Source: Dermacentor variabilis
Lineage: Eukaryota > Arthropoda > Arachnida > Ixodida > Ixodidae
Assembly: GCF_050947875.1 (NCBI RefSeq)
Contig: NC_134574.1
Coordinates: forward strand, 110,347,969 to 110,411,968
DNA length: 64,000 nucleotides
Direction of reading: 5' to 3'
Positions within the stretch are counted from its first letter, which is position 1. Each line of letters starts with the position of its first letter. The notes below the pieces were generated by a model. It was not told the DNA's origin and did no database searches. It saw nothing but the letters and a program-made list of their open reading frames with translations. A program made the translations under genes and the position numbers. Shown one piece after another: positions 60,378 through 64,000 of this stretch.

Positions 60378-63130
60378 TTTCAGCTATTCTTTTGGATCAG
60401 AAATTATTGTCGGCGTTAGGAGCTTTATTTAATTGCGGCGTTCACCAACTTGTTTGCTTGGGTGTACATCAAAAAGCTGCTGCCAAATATAGTCCAACTA
60501 CGAAGAAGACAACGGTGAGGAAGTGGTTCAAAGGGGAGGGCATCTATGAAGTGCTATATGATCGCAGTAAGTAAAAATACCAAAAATAAACATTCCGTTC
60601 AGTAGGAAAAACTCGATATCTTTTATAGCAATGATATTTGTTTAGAATATACGCCCCGTCATATTTTAATACGCTCACCACGTTCGCATTTGCATGATAC
60701 AATATTTAGGACTAAAGTAAATGTGGCATGGAACAGTAAATGTAATGGAACAGTAAATGGAACAGAAAATTTTTCATGCAAAATAGCGCGGTTTGCAGCC
60801 TTTCTGAGCTGGTACGAAGAACTCCAGCGTATATCCGATGCAGGTAACCTGGCTTCTATGATGTAGCTGAGCAATGTAGTTCGACTTATACATTAGATTT
60901 CCTGTATATATTTTGTTTTTTTAAATTTATAGTGGGGAAATAAAGGAAACATGACCACTTTGAATAATGAAAGCTACAAAGTGAACCACTTATTTGTACT
61001 GCCGTCAATACTAACTTTCCGAGAATGATTCGTTTGGTGCGTCTGACGTACGTTTGTGCAGTTAACTTCATCCGTAACATTTCTTACATGCGTTTATGTT
61101 TTCTCTAGAAGGTCATCGTAACTATTGGTATGTATGCCTGTCTTGCTCCAACTTCGCTGGCATTATCACAACCAGGGCAATGAGCTTTATTTTCAAGTAT
61201 TTATTCGTTATAAATGCATCAATTTTCTGTGATCACGTACATGTGAGGTTTATTATTGCCTACAACAGTTAAGAAATTCGGAATGCTTCAAAATATAGGT
61301 AAATTTAGTTCCAAAGAACATAAAAAACAATATAACTACATAGTTCCGACATAAAAATACAGTTCGAAAGTTGTGTCGTGGTTCATTTTGGTTTTGTTAC
61401 ACAGCTCGAATAAGTTGTTCGTTCTTCCTCACACAGAAAAAGTAGATTTTTCATAGAACCTTTGGCACGTGATATCTACGCCACGGTCTATATTTGACGT
61501 AGCCATTCTACTGTTGACCAACCAGCAGACTAAGCTTTCTTAATGTACAATGTCAGTGTTAGCTAACTTTGAGCAGATGGAGCCTTCACAGCCGATGATT
61601 TTGTGTTCTGAATATTCAAACCGACCGCCGAAATTGTCAGCACCGTAAAGGGTGCCCCCTCTTCAAAGCATTTGCGAACGACGACCCACTTCTAAGAATA
61701 ACGGTAGCGTTCTGAGAATATCTTGGCGTATCTTGTTACTTGTTGCAGATACACTTATTGTTGTCTCCTCTTCACTTTTACGCCTATGCACATTCAACTA
61801 GTCGTGAAACAGATGCTAGCAACCGACCGGCCCGTGGCCAAGCTATGAGCTTTTTTGTTGCTCATTCTATGAAAATGAAGGTTTTCTCATTCAATTGTGA
61901 TTGTACTGTTTCTATCATGTCCTAACGGTTCTTACATCGTGGTCGTGCTGTCATAACCTATCAGTCCGCGTATCTATCTACCCATGCGTCTACCCAGACT
62001 CTTGCGATGACACAGTGCCCAAATATCTGGACTAAATTAGGCCACTGGCTTCGTGTTCCAGATGCCGTTGTGGTCATTCTTTCGTCATCATTAGAGTTTA
62101 GCGATGATTCTCATTACGTAATAGTGGACAAGCCATTCTCATAATAAAGCCGTCACTAATTCGTCGTCGTATCGCTGCCGTGATGTCGTCATTCTAGTTC
62201 CAGTTTCGTCACTCCAGCTTCGTGATGCCACTGTTGTCATGGCGTCGTCGTCACGCCATCATCATTACCCACTCATTGCATTGAGGCTTCAACACACACT
62301 GGACTTACAAACATGGCACTGATACCGATAAACTCTCATCGTCGCTATAAAGTCGTTACGCATCTGTTGTCATACCGTCAACGCCATTATCTATGGTCTC
62401 CTTTATTGCTGTCTCATTATCCTGCAGGTATATCGACAAAAATTTCTCGGGTTGAAATTCACCTGCTAATATAGACCGATATGCCTGGCGCTGCCCGGAG
62501 TCCAGCTCAGTGCTTCTATTCATATTTGTACTTACAGAGAACTCGTTAACATTTGCACAACGTGTCGCCTTTGAACAAAGTTAAACTTCGGCGTAGCCTT
62601 CCATTATTGCGAAAGATAGCTCACCGATTTCGGCCTTCACCATTTTGTTCACTAGCATACGTGTAGCCGCTCATAGGTTCGTAGTTAGAAACACCCATTA
62701 CGCGACAAGTGGCACGGCCACTGCCATATTTTGAGTGTCAAAGCTAACGTTAGCAAAACGTATGCAAGAAAAAACATTATTTTAAAGGAATGACAGAACA
62801 CATCTCATGACTACTGTGGCCGGTAATGCGTTTAACCTTCGATCAATGTAGTAGTGCACTATCTTCCTGACGTCACTTTTATTCAACAGATGTAATGGTC
62901 GTCATGAAATTTTGTGTTATTTAGGTAGCTTCACTAACGCTAGATAGGAAACATGGTCGTCCTTCAGGCTTTAAAATATTGTTCCCGAAAGACACCAGTA
63001 TTTTGGAGCTACAAAAAACTATGCTTTCATATTCCTAGTCCACGTAGAGGCACAAAATCAAGGTTAAATATTTGTAAATGCCCCTATCTTAACGTCAAGG
63101 AAACATTGGGTAATTAAAATGAAGACCTCC

Positions 63131-64000
63131 CTTTTTTGTAGCCAATATTTCGCAGTATAATTGTGTGGGTAAAGCGACACCAGTTATCGAGCATCACTTT
63201 GCAGTCGTGGGCAGCGGGTTGAACTCGCATGTGTAACGCGAAGTATGCTTTCTCCGAAGCGTTCTCTTTTCAACACAAGCCTGCTCCTCACTATTTTCTG
63301 GTCGCTTTTAAGGATGGTAAATCAAACACCCATGCACAGCCGTAATTGGCCGAAAGCTGAACTCAGTCATTGAGGGCGTTTGGACCTATGCGCGTTTTCT
63401 TACATTTACTGTGTGTTTTTATTGAGGCAGCTTATTAAATAGCCTTAAGTAAGCTAAAATTTCATTGAGGATTGCGGATATTATTAGCGTACCTCCGGAA
63501 AAAGTCGGCTACCGCAGGCTCACTGTGGGCCGGGGCCACCAGCGTAGGAATTAAGCATTGGCCACTCTGCTTATCAGTGTCATAGCCGTCGGGTCTCCAT
63601 AATTTCAACTGCATTTGGACAATCTGCTAGCGTGGAACCACGCGCAACTTGTATTGAGGCCACAAGCACGCTTGGCAGCGCGCGGTCACTTTTCGACTCT
63701 CTTGGCTGGAGGAATTTGCAGACTTCCCTTATCGAGGTATGGATAGAGTTTCACTATGCGTAATTTCGATGTGGCTACTTTCCATATGATAAGCTGGTGC
63801 AGGAAAAATCTCGTGCCCAGCACGTACGACAGCCGGAGAGGAGAATATGAGCGCGAGCGCACACTGAAGACTTGTCGTGCAAAAAACAAACGCTTGGCAT
63901 ACGGACTGTAGTGGCATGCAGATGCGTAAAATTGACGAAATAAGCCTCTCATCGCAAGCTTTCGAGTCATCCTAAAGATCAATACTGAGGGGTAGGTGAT
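63131..64000. other. Unassigned right edge
   Basis: No repeat copy or domain recognised. The 98-codon reverse ORF at 63686-63982 is Arg/Phe-rich and probably a chance frame; it could continue beyond the window. Confidence 0.3.

Larger units (their letters stand above)
59340..63130 (-). repeat. Right arm of the inverted duplication (copy 2)
   Basis: The reverse complement of 61960-59340 aligns with 1-2570, and of 63110-61380 with 22260-24140. This makes it the most complete copy. It keeps open the frames that are broken in copy 1. The orientation is opposite to the other two copies. A GGATCCTACA direct repeat (59350-59372) occurs near its outer end, inside the similarity. Confidence 0.75.

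Overview
The window is nuclear DNA from an animal, most probably a hard tick (Ixodidae, metastriate-like). Reasons seen in the sequence: intron-split coding, very long gene-poor stretches, AATAAA signals, long AT/AC/GATA microsatellites, and many decayed eukaryotic transposons. At least two SINE families here resemble tRNA-derived elements I know from tick genomes (one Ruka-like). The taxon is an inference from repeat content; no species call is made. Nothing bacterial or viral-genomic (operons, Shine-Dalgarno sites, CRISPR) is present.

The best gene is a five-exon model on the + strand from 25747 to 49132. It has a TATA box at 25688, a signal-peptide exon, three more exons within 5 kb and a proposed terminal exon at 48990-49132, with AATAAA at 49321. 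All splice sites fit consensus, phases run 0/0/2/1, and the model gives a 166-residue secreted protein with six Cys. I do not recognise the family. Its introns hold most of the transposons in the centre of the window.

Layout. 1-2570: one arm of a large diverged inverted duplication; the other arm is 59340-63130, and a third partial copy lies at 22260-24140. 2570-9420: mostly unassigned, with an interspersed repeat (5270-6830) related to one at 20785-21750. 9420-10340: 3' end of an R1/I-like LINE. 10624-10766: foldback element. 10770-16670: unassigned sequence with two strong hairpins and large tetranucleotide satellites. 16674-17600: 470-bp tandem duplication. 24430-24800: possible Helitron Rep remnant. 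26258-28555: RTE-like LINE tail and a second LINE, both in intron 1. 30541-48989 (intron 4): SINEs, a gag fragment, two Ruka-like SINEs in tandem, a THAP/P-element transposase pseudogene, and two more LINE pseudogenes. 48739-51101: a nearly identical 247-bp direct repeat that abuts exon 5. 51365-55080: a third Ruka-like SINE and a decayed Ty3/gypsy element. 55100-59000: little recognisable apart from a minisatellite and one ORF.

Apart from the five-exon gene, every recognisable protein-coding segment is a broken mobile element. Most long ORFs in the window are chance frames or run through microsatellites.
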